From: Dehalobacter restrictus DSM 9455
Lineage (GTDB): Bacteria; Bacillota; Desulfitobacteriia; Desulfitobacteriales; Syntrophobotulaceae
Length of the DNA stretch: 64,000 bases
Assembly (NCBI RefSeq): GCF_000512895.1
Contig: NZ_CP007033.1
Location: 271,001-335,000, forward strand
Direction of reading: 5' to 3'
The notes beneath the pieces were generated by a model. That model ran no database searches and was not told where the DNA came from. It worked only from the letters and a program-made list of their open reading frames with translations. Positions 10,098-17,896 of this stretch are shown one piece after another. The stretch's first letter is position 1. Each line of letters opens with the position of its first letter. The translations under genes were made by a program, and so were the position numbers.

Positions 10098-11141
10098 ATG
10101 AGTAATGAACAAGGTAAGTTAGCAATGAAGAAAGAAAGAACCCTGATTGTATTATGGACCACAAGCAAATGCAACCTGCAGTGCAAATACTGTTATGCCT
10201 CGGCTGCCGGAGAGCAAAAAAACATGGATTCGGATACGGCGGTAAAAATCTTGGATTATTTTGCGGATCAGCCCGTGAAGCTTCAGTTAACAGGCGGAGA
10301 GCCCTTGCTCAATTATGACCTGGTTTGTACAATATATGACTATATTGTCCAGCGCGGCTATGACGTCTCGCTGCAGCTGCAGACAAATGGAACCATCATC
10401 AATCAGGAAATCGCTAACGGCATTAAAAAAATGAAAATGGCTGTCGGCGTGAGCCTGGACGGTCCTCCGGCGGTGAATGAAAGTATCAGAGGCGGAACGC
10501 AGCAGACCGTTCAGGGCATTCAGCATTTAGCCAAAGCAGGGGTCATGCTTAATTTGAACAGCGTGGTGACAGCGCAGAATGTCGATAAGCTGCCGGAACT
10601 TGCAGATTTTGCGCTGTATCTTGGCAATGTGGCCGGTATTGGCTTTGATCTGCTGAGAAACGCAGGACGGGCCAAAGAAAACAGCGGGGCGGTGGGCAGG
10701 CCTACAGGCGAACAATTGAACACCGCGTTAAGACGCCTTTTTGAAAAATCGGAGTCAATTTATCAACAGTTCGGCAGAAAGATTATGATCCGCGAGGTCG
10801 AAGAAGCGAAGAAGCGCCTGTCCTCTCCGGCTGGCACTCAGGAATATTGCTATGCTTCCTGTGGACGCTCTTATGTTTTCTTACCCAATGGCGACTGCTA
10901 TCCCTGCGGCTCGCTGATCGACAATCCCGACTTTTATATGGGCAATATCGGGAATCCGCCACTGAAACCGATTGCCATAGTCAAGCAAAGAGCGGGCCGG
11001 TGTGAGGCGTGCTGTTATCACCCCTTCTGTCCGGGAGGCTGTCCCTCCAGACTGATCGTCAATGCGGATGAGGCAGAGGATACATTAGACTGTGTTTTAA
11101 AAAAATCGGCTTTTGATATTGCCTCCGGTTTATTGAAATAA
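10098..11141 (+). CDS. Radical SAM/SPASM domain protein
   Basis: The 4Fe-4S/SAM motif CNLQCKYC is at about residues 25-32, followed by a TGGEPLL segment. The C-terminal third has many Cys (CYPCGS, CEACCYHPFCPGGC), the pattern of a SPASM domain holding auxiliary Fe-S clusters. The family includes peptide-modifying enzymes and haem-pathway enzymes (AhbC, AhbD, NirJ). With a chelatase set immediately upstream, a tetrapyrrole-modifying role is plausible but not shown; no precursor peptide was found nearby. Either ATG 10098 or the ATG nine codons later could be the start. It is 50 bp downstream of the ChlI-like gene. Confidence 0.82.
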   Translation: MSNEQGKLAMKKERTLIVLWTTSKCNLQCKYCYASAAGEQKNMDSDTAVKILDYFADQPVKLQLTGGEPLLNYDLVCTIYDYIVQRGYDVSLQLQTNGTIINQEIANGIKKMKMAVGVSLDGPPAVNESIRGGTQQTVQGIQHLAKAGVMLNLNSVVTAQNVDKLPELADFALYLGNVAGIGFDLLRNAGRAKENSGAVGRPTGEQLNTALRRLFEKSESIYQQFGRKIMIREVEEAKKRLSSPAGTQEYCYASCGRSYVFLPNGDCYPCGSLIDNPDFYMGNIGNPPLKPIAIVKQRAGRCEACCYHPFCPGGCPSRLIVNADEAEDTLDCVLKKSAFDIASGLLK

Positions 11142-11197
11142 AATATTAGGTATTTCGGAAGCAATCGTTATGAAAATAAATTGAGAGGAGCATACCC

Positions 11198-12037
11198 ATG
11201 TTACGTCTTATCAACTTGACTAAAAAATATGGAAACCTGACAGCGGTTAACGGGCTGAACCTGGATATTGAAGACGGGGAATTCTTTGGACTGCTGGGGC
11301 CGAATGGAGCAGGAAAGACCACGACGGTCAGAATGATCAGCACTCTGACGCCTAAAACTTCCGGTGACATTGTCATTAACAACGAAAGCATGGACCGGAA
11401 CCTGGTTGCAGTTAAGATCAAAATCGGCGTTGTCCCCCAGCATAATAATCTGGAGAATGAGATGACCGCCTGGGAAAATCTTGAGGCTCACGGGATGCTT
11501 TATAACATGTCTAAGGCCTTAAGGAAAGAACGAATTGATGAACTGCTGGAATTCACGGAACTGACAAAACGGAAAAACGACCTGGTGGGCAAATATTCCG
11601 GCGGCATGAAAAGAAAACTGATGATTGCCAGGGCGTTGATGCACAATCCGGAGATTTTGCTTCTGGATGAGCCTACCGTCGGACTGGATGCCTCGGCCAG
11701 GAGGAAAATGTGGGACCTGTTAAAAAGCCTGAAAAGCAGAGGGCTGACCGTGCTCTTAACAACGCACTACATTGAAGAAGCTGAGGTGCTGTGCGACCGG
11801 GTAGGACTCATTAATGGCGGGGCCCTGGTGGAATTGGATTCACCCCAAAAATTGATTGAAAAAGTTGGTAAATTTGCCGTTGAAAATTTTGTTAATGGTA
11901 AGACCAAAGAAGAATTTTTTGAAACAAGGGAAGAGGCTGTCGCCTATGCAGCGGCTTTAGAGGGAAGCGTCAATATCCGGCCGTCCAATCTGGAGGATGT
12001 TTTCCTGAAATTAACCAATAGAAGGGTGGAATCCTGA
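11198..12037 (+). CDS. ABC-2 type exporter ATP-binding protein
   Basis: 279 residues with Walker A GPNGAGKTT, Q-loop VPQHNNL, signature YSGGMKRKL, Walker B LLLDEPTVGLD and an H-loop in TTHYIEEAE: a complete nucleotide-binding domain of the DrrA/CcmA-like class that powers ABC-2 exporters. A GAGGAG site precedes the ATG. Its stop codon overlaps the start of the permease gene by one base, so the two are translated together. It is the tail of the cobN cluster. The cargo is unknown; lipids, drugs or a tetrapyrrole product are all possible. Confidence 0.88.
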   Translation: MLRLINLTKKYGNLTAVNGLNLDIEDGEFFGLLGPNGAGKTTTVRMISTLTPKTSGDIVINNESMDRNLVAVKIKIGVVPQHNNLENEMTAWENLEAHGMLYNMSKALRKERIDELLEFTELTKRKNDLVGKYSGGMKRKLMIARALMHNPEILLLDEPTVGLDASARRKMWDLLKSLKSRGLTVLLTTHYIEEAEVLCDRVGLINGGALVELDSPQKLIEKVGKFAVENFVNGKTKEEFFETREEAVAYAAALEGSVNIRPSNLEDVFLKLTNRRVES

Positions 12038-12771
12038 TGGCTGCCTTATACGGAATATTGTGGCAGGAGTTTGTTTTATTTAAAAGAAAGTTTTGGAGCA
12101 CAACGATCGGCGCCATGGTTTCACCGACACTGTATCTGATCGCTTTCGGCTGGGGATTAGGCAGCGGGATGCAGGTAGAGGGGCGCTCCTATATGGAGTT
12201 TGTGATTCCGGGGATTATCGCCATGAGTACGATGTTGGTAAGCTTCAGCAACGCCGCCAACTCCATTAATATCGCCAGAATGTATTACAAAACGTTTGAG
12301 GAATTTATGGTCGCGCCCGTGAATATGACGGTATTTGCGCTGGGCAAAATTATTGCCGGAGCGTTATACGGCATGTACTCCGCACTTTTGATTATCATTT
12401 TGGTATCCGTTTTTGCAGGAGGACTTCCTTTGTCGCCTTATTTTATCCTCATAACACTGCTGAACTGTTTTGTTTTCTCTGCCGGCGGCTTTCTGGCAGG
12501 TTTAATGATCAACTCACACGGTGGGATGGCCAAGTTTTCCAACTTCGTGATTACCCCGATGTCATTTCTCTGTGGGACGTTTTTTTCTATTGAGAAGATG
12601 CCCCTGGTATTGAAGTATTTCATCCAGGTGCTGCCGCTTACGCATACCAGCATAGGTCTAAGGAGCACAGGAGAAGGGATCGCAGCGATGGCCCTGCATT
12701 TCGGTGTATTGGCAGGCTATTTCATTGTGCTTTTTATTGTTGGGGCGTGTTATTGTAAAAAAGTAGAATGA
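12037..12771 (+). CDS. ABC-2 type exporter permease
   Basis: 244 residues with about six hydrophobic segments and the usual ABC-2 layout: a short cytoplasmic N-terminus, a first membrane segment around residues 20-45, then a VIPGIIAMSTML segment and a conserved FLCGTFFSIEKMP loop before the last helices. It shares a TGATG junction with the ATPase gene. It should form the membrane channel of that exporter, probably as a dimer. It ends the recognisable operon; 230 bp later there is a riboswitch for an unrelated transcript. Confidence 0.85.
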   Translation: MAALYGILWQEFVLFKRKFWSTTIGAMVSPTLYLIAFGWGLGSGMQVEGRSYMEFVIPGIIAMSTMLVSFSNAANSINIARMYYKTFEEFMVAPVNMTVFALGKIIAGALYGMYSALLIIILVSVFAGGLPLSPYFILITLLNCFVFSAGGFLAGLMINSHGGMAKFSNFVITPMSFLCGTFFSIEKMPLVLKYFIQVLPLTHTSIGLRSTGEGIAAMALHFGVLAGYFIVLFIVGACYCKKVE

Positions 12772-13002
12772 AAAAGTCAGAAGAAAACGATTCGATGATA
12801 ACGAATATCTTGCCTATTGGTTATAAGTCTCGTTTTTCAGCGTTTAAAAATCGTGGTAAAACATCTTACAAATACCTTTATTTCATCTTCAGTCAGTTGC
12901 CGGACATAATGTTCGGACAGTATCCGGAATTTCTTGAAGATTATCTTTCGTGGAGCCTCGAGGTTCAAGAAGCCTGTAAAAGAGCAAAAAATTAGTTGCG
13001 TT

Positions 13003-13124
13003 AAAGGCAAACTCATCAAAAGATGGGGACGCAAAGCCGCAGGGGCTAAGGTACTTACTCGTACTATGGTAGCCTGGCTGCCGTAGAGACTTTGTCTAAC
13101 CTGCCTTTAACGGCAGTTTTTTTT
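13003..13124 (+). promoter_or_regulatory. c-di-GMP-I (GEMM) riboswitch with terminator
   Basis: The GEMM-I core is clear: AAAGGCAAACTCATC, then GGGGACGCAAAGCC, a GGGCTAAGG block, a variable stem (GTAC...GTAC) and ATGGTAGCC followed by GCTGCC. Directly after it is an intrinsic terminator (CTGCC-TTTAA-CGGCAG, then eight T). The bases TTAAAGGCA at 13001-13009 are fully complementary to TGCCTTTAA at 13102-13110, so the aptamer's first strand can also act as an anti-terminator arm. That arrangement predicts that ligand binding frees the terminator (OFF with c-di-GMP). No plausible gene follows for 900 bp. Confidence 0.92.
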
Positions 13125-13372
13125 ATGCATTGTAAGGAATCAATTTACTATTATTACAATATTAGAAAATATCGACATATTTCGATCAATTTATCAATGC
13201 TCACGAAGCTATTATCTTTACTTTTTTTTGTAAGTAAGTTGATGACAGATAAAAAATGGATTTATGTTAAAGGAGCTAAAACAGTATATGTACAGGATTA
13301 AATTTAACTTTTATCTTTATAGGATAAATTACGGAATCTAACTGCTGTACAATAAAATACAATATAACCTGG

Positions 13373-13410
13373 AAAACCGCAGTTTGCAAAAATTAGGCTG
13401 CGGTTTTCTT
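13373..13410 (+). terminator. Hairpin with T-rich tail, probable terminator
   Basis: AAAACCGCAG and CTGCGGTTTT form a 10-bp stem around a 15-nt loop, followed by CTT. It closes the stretch downstream of the riboswitch, suggesting that a short transcript once ended here. The rest of 13125-13440 is AT-rich and has no convincing gene. Confidence 0.55.
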
Positions 13411-13446
13411 ATTGACAAAAACAACGCTTTTTCGACTTTAAATAAA

Positions 13447-13975
13447 TTAAAACAATCTCTTTATGATCTGATGATATTGAAGAATAAAGGGATAGCGAAC
13501 AAACTGGTTTTTGCTGTTTTCTTTGAATATTTCCCAGTATGCCGTTCTCCGCCTCTGTTTTGGTTGTTCTACCCCCTTGAGGTCTTTGAAAATTGAATAT
13601 GTGTTTTATCCGGTACGTTCCCCATATGTCCTGTAAAAGGAAAGCCAGATTGCAGGTACGCAAAGATCACCTGTCCGGTAATTCTTGAGGATTGCAATAA
13701 GAGGATCAATAATGCTTAATCGGGTTGATGAAGGTAAGGTTGAAGCGATCAATACCCATGCAATAAATAAATGTTGGTAGCATTTATGGCCATGACACAT
13801 ATGGCGGGATAATGATACTTGCGTGCAGTCGAGGTTAAGTCCCAGAGTGCGCCCCGGTCGTTGACGGGGAGGTGAATTTCCTATGAGACGGTTAACCGCC
13901 GTCTGCCGGATAAGATCGTGATTGAAAAACCAAAACAGAGGTGCAGTTATAGGGGCACGCTTATTTTTTACGTAT
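13447..13975 (-). pseudogene. Decayed coding sequence, unidentified (possibly transposase remnant)
   Basis: On the minus strand one frame stays open from about 13975 down to 13447 except for a single TAA at 13606-13608. The second part ends with a basic, aromatic-rich stretch (FKDLKGVEQPKQRRRTAYWE) and a normal stop. No credible start codon or ribosome binding site heads it. The arrangement around the stop (SFYRTYGERTG, then IFKDLKG) is loosely like the Y-x-x-R-W-x-IE-x-x-F-K-x-x-K region of DDE transposases, which is only a guess. It may be debris left where the gene once controlled by the upstream riboswitch was replaced. Confidence 0.3.
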
Positions 13976-14035
13976 TAATCTATCACAAAGGTGTGCCCCT
14001 GTAATTGCAAATATATAAATAGGAAGGAATTATAA

Positions 14036-14281
14036 ATGGACGAGAAATTTTATACGGTACCTGAAGTTGCTGAACTTCTAAAGGTAAGCAAAAATTACAT
14101 ATATGAATTGATTAATCGAAAGCAAATTAATTATTTACGTTTGTCGGAAAGAAGAATAAGGATTCCTGCCAGTGCTTTGGAGAATTGCAAACTACAAGAT
14201 TTGGACACTCTTGGTTATAATCAGATTGTCCAATCCCCAAAGGCGGGGAGGCCAAGAAATGTCTGTAAGAGAGCGCGGTGA
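14036..14281 (+). CDS. Excisionase-like helix-turn-helix protein
   Basis: 81 residues beginning with FYTVPEVAELLKVSKNYIYE, the classic MerR/excisionase-type (HTH_17) DNA-binding domain, followed by a wing containing RRIRIPASALE. Such proteins sit next to tyrosine recombinases and direct excision. An AGGAAGG site precedes the ATG. The 3' end overlaps the integrase start by 23 bp. Upstream, at 13948-14001, a large inverted repeat (AGGGGCACGC ... GTGTGCCCCT) could be its regulatory or terminator structure. Confidence 0.75.
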   Translation: MDEKFYTVPEVAELLKVSKNYIYELINRKQINYLRLSERRIRIPASALENCKLQDLDTLGYNQIVQSPKAGRPRNVCKRAR

Positions 14282-15344
14282 GAGTTGTTGGCAGATCCAA
14301 ATTTATTTAGGGAGAAAGGAGGACGGCGCAGAAGATTATCATTATGAAACATATCATGGAAATGAGACTCAAGCGAACAGATATCATGATAAATTGAAAA
14401 AGCAAATAAAAAAACAATTAAAGTCTGCTTCAGGAAAATTGCTGTCTGTTGAAGATCTAATTGACAAGTGGGCCAATATATTAGGAAAAGAAATTGAGGA
14501 TACAACCAAAGATACTTACAAGCGGCAAGCGAATGCAGTAAAGCCGCTTGTTGAAGGGCAGATGCTCTATGAATTGAATGTAGAAATAATCGAAGAAAGA
14601 TTAAAGACTCTTGACGGGAAAATTGACGCCGGCATCCTAAAGGTCAGAACAGTGAGGAATTACTATTCGATATTAAAAAGAATTCTTGCTTGGGGAGCTT
14701 CGAGGGATTTGGTTCAGCCGGATTTAATGAAAGATATAAAACCCCCGAAGGTCTCCAGGATCAAAAGAGATGTTTATTCTCAAAGCAACTTAAATATTTT
14801 CATCGATACTGCTAAAGAATATAAACACTATTTGCCCCTTAGAATCCTAGGAGTAGGCGGCTTACGCGTCGGGGAAGTAATCGGCGGCAAGTGGAAGAAT
14901 TTAGACCTGACTCATGAGAACGGGAAAATGAAAATCGTAGAAGCCATGAATTCCAGAACGAGAAAAGATAATAAAGAGACAAAGACCTTGAATAGTGAAC
15001 GAACGATTATCTTCGATGTGGAAACAACAAAAGAATTGGTAATTCATAAAGAATCTATGCAAAAGCTGAATAAAGCGAACGACAACGATTTCATTTTCCT
15101 AAGTGAAGACGGCAACCCGTTACGGTATCAAGTTTTATTCAGAGCGAAAGAACGTGTCCTTAAAAAAGCCGGACTGCATCATATCCGGATTCATGACCTG
15201 AGACATGGGGTGGGGTCGATCTTGTTAGACAAAGGTTATTCACTAACAACCGTGGCAGAATTTTTAGGACAAACCCCGGCGACGACAGCCGCGGTTTATG
15301 GCCATTCCTTACGACTAGGTAACTGTGAAGACGTATTGCGGTGA
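14259..15344 (+). CDS. Tyrosine-recombinase integrase
   Basis: 361 residues from the ATG at 14259, chosen because GGGGAGG lies 8 bp upstream; an earlier in-frame ATG at 14172 lies inside the excisionase gene. An N-terminal arm-binding (AP2-like) portion with YLGRKEDG is followed by a SAM-like core-binding domain and the catalytic domain: first Arg in GGLRVGEVIG, HDLRHG with the second Arg box, and the nucleophile Tyr in AAVYGHS. The usual LGH is LGQ here. It lies 80 bp from a 3' tRNA fragment at 15425, its likely attachment site. Confidence 0.88.
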   Translation: MSVRERGESCWQIQIYLGRKEDGAEDYHYETYHGNETQANRYHDKLKKQIKKQLKSASGKLLSVEDLIDKWANILGKEIEDTTKDTYKRQANAVKPLVEGQMLYELNVEIIEERLKTLDGKIDAGILKVRTVRNYYSILKRILAWGASRDLVQPDLMKDIKPPKVSRIKRDVYSQSNLNIFIDTAKEYKHYLPLRILGVGGLRVGEVIGGKWKNLDLTHENGKMKIVEAMNSRTRKDNKETKTLNSERTIIFDVETTKELVIHKESMQKLNKANDNDFIFLSEDGNPLRYQVLFRAKERVLKKAGLHHIRIHDLRHGVGSILLDKGYSLTTVAEFLGQTPATTAAVYGHSLRLGNCEDVLR

Positions 15345-15424
15345 ATTACCAAAATCCAGTCAAAAAACCCAGTCAATTCATGCAAATTGAATAATACCAG
15401 CGGTTTAAGGGTTGCGTTCAAAGC

Positions 15425-15447
15425 TTCGAGTCCTCTCAAACCCACCA
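15425..15447 (+). other. tRNA 3'-end fragment, probable attR of the integrated element
   Basis: TTCGAGTCCTCT followed by CAAACCC, A and CCA matches a T-loop, the 3' half of a T-stem, an acceptor strand, a discriminator base and an encoded CCA. The bases before it (AAAGC) do not pair with the T-stem strand CCTCT and no cloverleaf exists upstream, so only the 3' end is present. A strong terminator follows at 15463, as would follow a real tRNA gene. This is what a tRNA-targeting integrase leaves at the end away from the intact tRNA. The intact copy is not in the window. Confidence 0.6.
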
Positions 15448-15462
15448 AAATTAAAAACAAGA

Positions 15463-15509
15463 AAACCTTGTAATCCTTGATATTAGCGGATTTACAAGGT
15501 TTTTTACTA
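15463..15509 (+). terminator. Intrinsic terminator after the tRNA fragment
   Basis: AAAACCTTGTAATCC and GGATTTACAAGGTTTT form a long stem with an 11-nt loop, ending in six T. It is symmetric enough to work on both strands. It was probably the native terminator of the tRNA gene now represented only by its 3' end. Confidence 0.8.
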
Positions 15510-15575
15510 TTATTACGAGTATTTTTAGTAGTTCATTATAGGCGCTAAGCTTGGATGACCGCTTGGGAATAACTA

Positions 15576-15599
15576 AGATTCGAATCCGGATTCGAATCT
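15576..15599. repeat. Perfect 24-bp palindrome
   Basis: AGATTCGAATCC is followed directly by its reverse complement GGATTCGAATCT. Each half contains TTCGAATC, which resembles a tRNA T-loop. It lies between the tRNA-end fragment and the GH84 gene, in a stretch with no other gene (15345-15943). Its role is unknown; it might be a recombinase or regulator site. Confidence 0.6.
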
Positions 15600-15765
15600 G
15601 GCAAGTTCCCGCCGGGAGAGGTTGGTTTAGGGTCAGAATTCCTTGTAGATTCACTTCCCATCAAAACAAAAGACTATATGATTTGGTTAAGTACGGTCAA
15701 GTAATTAAATTATAATACAAAGAATACACTCAAAATACAAAACATTATATTCCCAACTTTGAAAA

Positions 15766-15826
15766 ATAGCCTCCTTTATAGTTAATTTATAAAACAATTA
15801 ACTATAAAGAGAGGTTATTTTTTATT
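15766..15826. terminator. Long bidirectional terminator hairpin
   Basis: AATAGCCTC-CTTTATAGTTAATT pairs with AATTAACTATAAAG-AGAGGTTATT across a short loop, with A-rich bases on the left and six T on the right. It separates the integrase module from the GH84 gene and could stop transcription from either side. Confidence 0.75.
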
Positions 15827-15943
15827 TGGGATAATCGTATAAAATAGGTGCATCGTTATAAGGTTCTTAAATTGGGATAAAATATAGTATAAACAATACG
15901 TGGAAGGTTTACTTGTAAGGGAATATTAAAGGAGTGACTGGCC

Positions 15944-17461
15944 ATGAAGAAGAAAATTGTCTTGCTTTCTTTAACAGTACTTCTATTTGGGTTAGGCATT
16001 ACAGCCATCGCCTATTATAATACGCCTATTAAAGATTATCAACAGCCACGGGCAGGAGAGGAAAATGAACAAACTCCACCTGAAGACAGTTTTGCTATCC
16101 GCGGAGTTATTGAGGGGTTCTACGGAACCCCCTGGACCATGGCGCAAAGAATCAACATGCTTACCTTTATTGGCCAACACCATTTAAACACGTATGTCTA
16201 TGCTCCCAAGGATGACCCTTATCAGCGGACCAATTGGTCAGACCTCTACCCAATTGGACAACTACAGCAGATGAAGAGTTTGGTGCAAAGTGCAAAAGCG
16301 AATGGAGTTAATTTTGTTTATTCTATTTCTCCTGGTATCCCGTCACCGCTGCCTGGTGAAACATTGACCTCAGCAATGGTTGCCAACTCCATTACCTTTA
16401 CATCTAAAGCCGATGTACAACTGCTTGAAAGCAAAATTGATCAGTTGCGTTCGATTGGAGTTCACACTTTTATGCTTTCATTTGATGATGTTCAACACTA
16501 CTTGAAAAGTTCTGACCAACAAGTGTATGGTTCTGATTATCCTAAGGCTCATATCGATTTAGCAAATAAATTGCTTGAGGATGAGACTGTAAAAGATTCA
16601 AGTTTCAGGCTTTGGCTTGCTCCCACAGACTACTACGGTCTTAAGGACAGCGCCTATTGGACTACAATACGGTCACAGCTAGATCCCTCTATACAGGTGA
16701 TCTGGACGGGGTCTTGGGTTTTAAACAAATCCATTACAAGTAGTGAAGCTGACCAAGTACGGCGGCTTTTGGGTAGGAAACCTCTTATCTGGGACAATTA
16801 TCCGGTCAACGACTATACCTATGCAGTAAAGAAAGCGCCACAACTATTTATGGGACCATTGATCAATCGTTCGGAGGATTTGTCGGCATACACGAGTGGC
16901 ATGTTAGCAAATCCCATGCTTCAACCTGAAGCGTCAAAAGTCGCACTTTATACTGTTTCCCAATATCTGTACAATCCCAGCACGTACCAGCCGCTTCAAG
17001 CCTGGGACGAAGCGCTCCAGAGCATGTCTGGCATAGGCGATGCATTGGCCTTCCGTAAATTTTGTCAATATTCAAGCCAAAGCACACTTGATACGGGTGA
17101 CAATACCGGGTTTTCCAAATTAGCCGGCGCTTTTTGGCAAGAATACCAATCAGGCCAGCATGGACCTAGTGAATTAGAACTTCGTAAAGAATTACAATTA
17201 CTGAGTGCTTTGCCCGATAATCTTAAGAAGACGATAACCAACCAACAGCTCTTGGCAGAAATTGGCCCATGGGCAGTAAAACTGGGTGAAGAAGGGCAAG
17301 CGGGACTACAGGCTTTAGTATATTTAGATTTATCGAACAATGATCCGCAAAAGCTTACGGCTAAGCAGCAACTTCAAGCAAGCTTGCAACAGTTACGAAA
17401 CAACAACTTACAAATTGGATCGGAAGTACTATCATTTATTAATAAGGCCGAATCTAATTAG
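15944..17461 (+). CDS. Secreted GH84-type beta-N-acetylglucosaminidase
   Basis: The N-terminus has a signal or anchor segment (residues about 4-24) followed by a short linker. The catalytic domain begins with IRGVIEGFYGTPW, the family hallmark of GH84 (NagJ/OGA-like), includes an APKDDPY loop, and carries the adjacent catalytic aspartates in LSFDDVQHY near residues 180-182. GH84 enzymes remove terminal GlcNAc by substrate-assisted catalysis from glycoproteins or polysaccharides. The C-terminal ~170 residues are helical, as in NagJ. At 505 residues it is a minimal form without carbohydrate-binding modules. An AGGAG site precedes the ATG. The convergent neighbour is a secreted putative deacetylase, so both may act on an amino-sugar polymer. 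Confidence 0.85.
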   Translation: MKKKIVLLSLTVLLFGLGITAIAYYNTPIKDYQQPRAGEENEQTPPEDSFAIRGVIEGFYGTPWTMAQRINMLTFIGQHHLNTYVYAPKDDPYQRTNWSDLYPIGQLQQMKSLVQSAKANGVNFVYSISPGIPSPLPGETLTSAMVANSITFTSKADVQLLESKIDQLRSIGVHTFMLSFDDVQHYLKSSDQQVYGSDYPKAHIDLANKLLEDETVKDSSFRLWLAPTDYYGLKDSAYWTTIRSQLDPSIQVIWTGSWVLNKSITSSEADQVRRLLGRKPLIWDNYPVNDYTYAVKKAPQLFMGPLINRSEDLSAYTSGMLANPMLQPEASKVALYTVSQYLYNPSTYQPLQAWDEALQSMSGIGDALAFRKFCQYSSQSTLDTGDNTGFSKLAGAFWQEYQSGQHGPSELELRKELQLLSALPDNLKKTITNQQLLAEIGPWAVKLGEEGQAGLQALVYLDLSNNDPQKLTAKQQLQASLQQLRNNNLQIGSEVLSFINKAESN

Positions 17462-17503
17462 GAATTGCTAAAAATGGATAAGATCCAGTAATAAATCGAA
17501 AGT

Positions 17504-17566
17504 GTGGAACACTACAAGGATCAGCACGGATACTACCCCGAGTGCCATACATCAAACCCAGGCTAA
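17504..17566 (+). pseudogene. Short remnant of an IS5-like transposase
   Basis: One frame encodes VEHYKDQHGYYPE, close to the motif that precedes the catalytic aspartate in IS5/IS1182-type transposases, and then breaks off. No other part of such a gene is seen. It lies in the 435-bp gap between the GH84 gene and the convergent DUF2334 gene, which otherwise holds only a terminator. Confidence 0.35.
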
Positions 17567-17798
17567 TGGTATAAAGTGCTCTGCTTGGTAATTATTGTAT
17601 GGTATATTATTAACTTAGAAATATATTTATTTATTAAGTATTTAAGTTTCTCTATAATGATGGCCAAGGCCTAAAGGCTAAAATTAACTCCAATATTCAT
17701 TATTTTTTATCGGAAAATGTAAGGCACTAATATTTTCTTAAGTCATAACCCCCTTTTGGGAATTACATTTTTTCTTTCAGGCACTATATTATTGAAAG

Positions 17799-17866
17799 AA
17801 ATCACCTCTTTTCTGTAATTGGTTTTGGATAAATTCCTAAATCAAAAGAAAAGAGGTGATTTTTAC
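17799..17866. terminator. Bidirectional terminator between convergent genes
   Basis: AAATCACCTCTTTTCT and AGAAAAGAGGTGATTTTT form a 16-bp stem around a ~33-nt loop. It sits between the convergent GH84 and DUF2334 genes and can serve both; the minus-strand gene ends 30 bp away. Confidence 0.8.
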
Positions 17867-17896
17867 TTTAGGTAGATTAATATTATCTGAATCAGT

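Noticed and set aside
12768..12995. 75-codon frame overlapping the ABC-2 permease stop by ATGA
   Set aside because: The overlap suggests coupling, but the product has no recognisable domain, the frame runs into the riboswitch leader, and the opposite strand has an equally long frame.
13092..13301. 69-codon frame starting within the riboswitch terminator
   Set aside because: It begins inside the terminator stem, has no ribosome binding site and looks like AT-rich noise.
13830..13930. Resemblance to a glmS ribozyme (GTTGACGGGGAGG) or to the 5' end of a group II intron (GTGCGCCC)
   Set aside because: Only one short block fits each; the glmS cleavage-site pairing, the downstream glmS gene and intron domain V are all absent.
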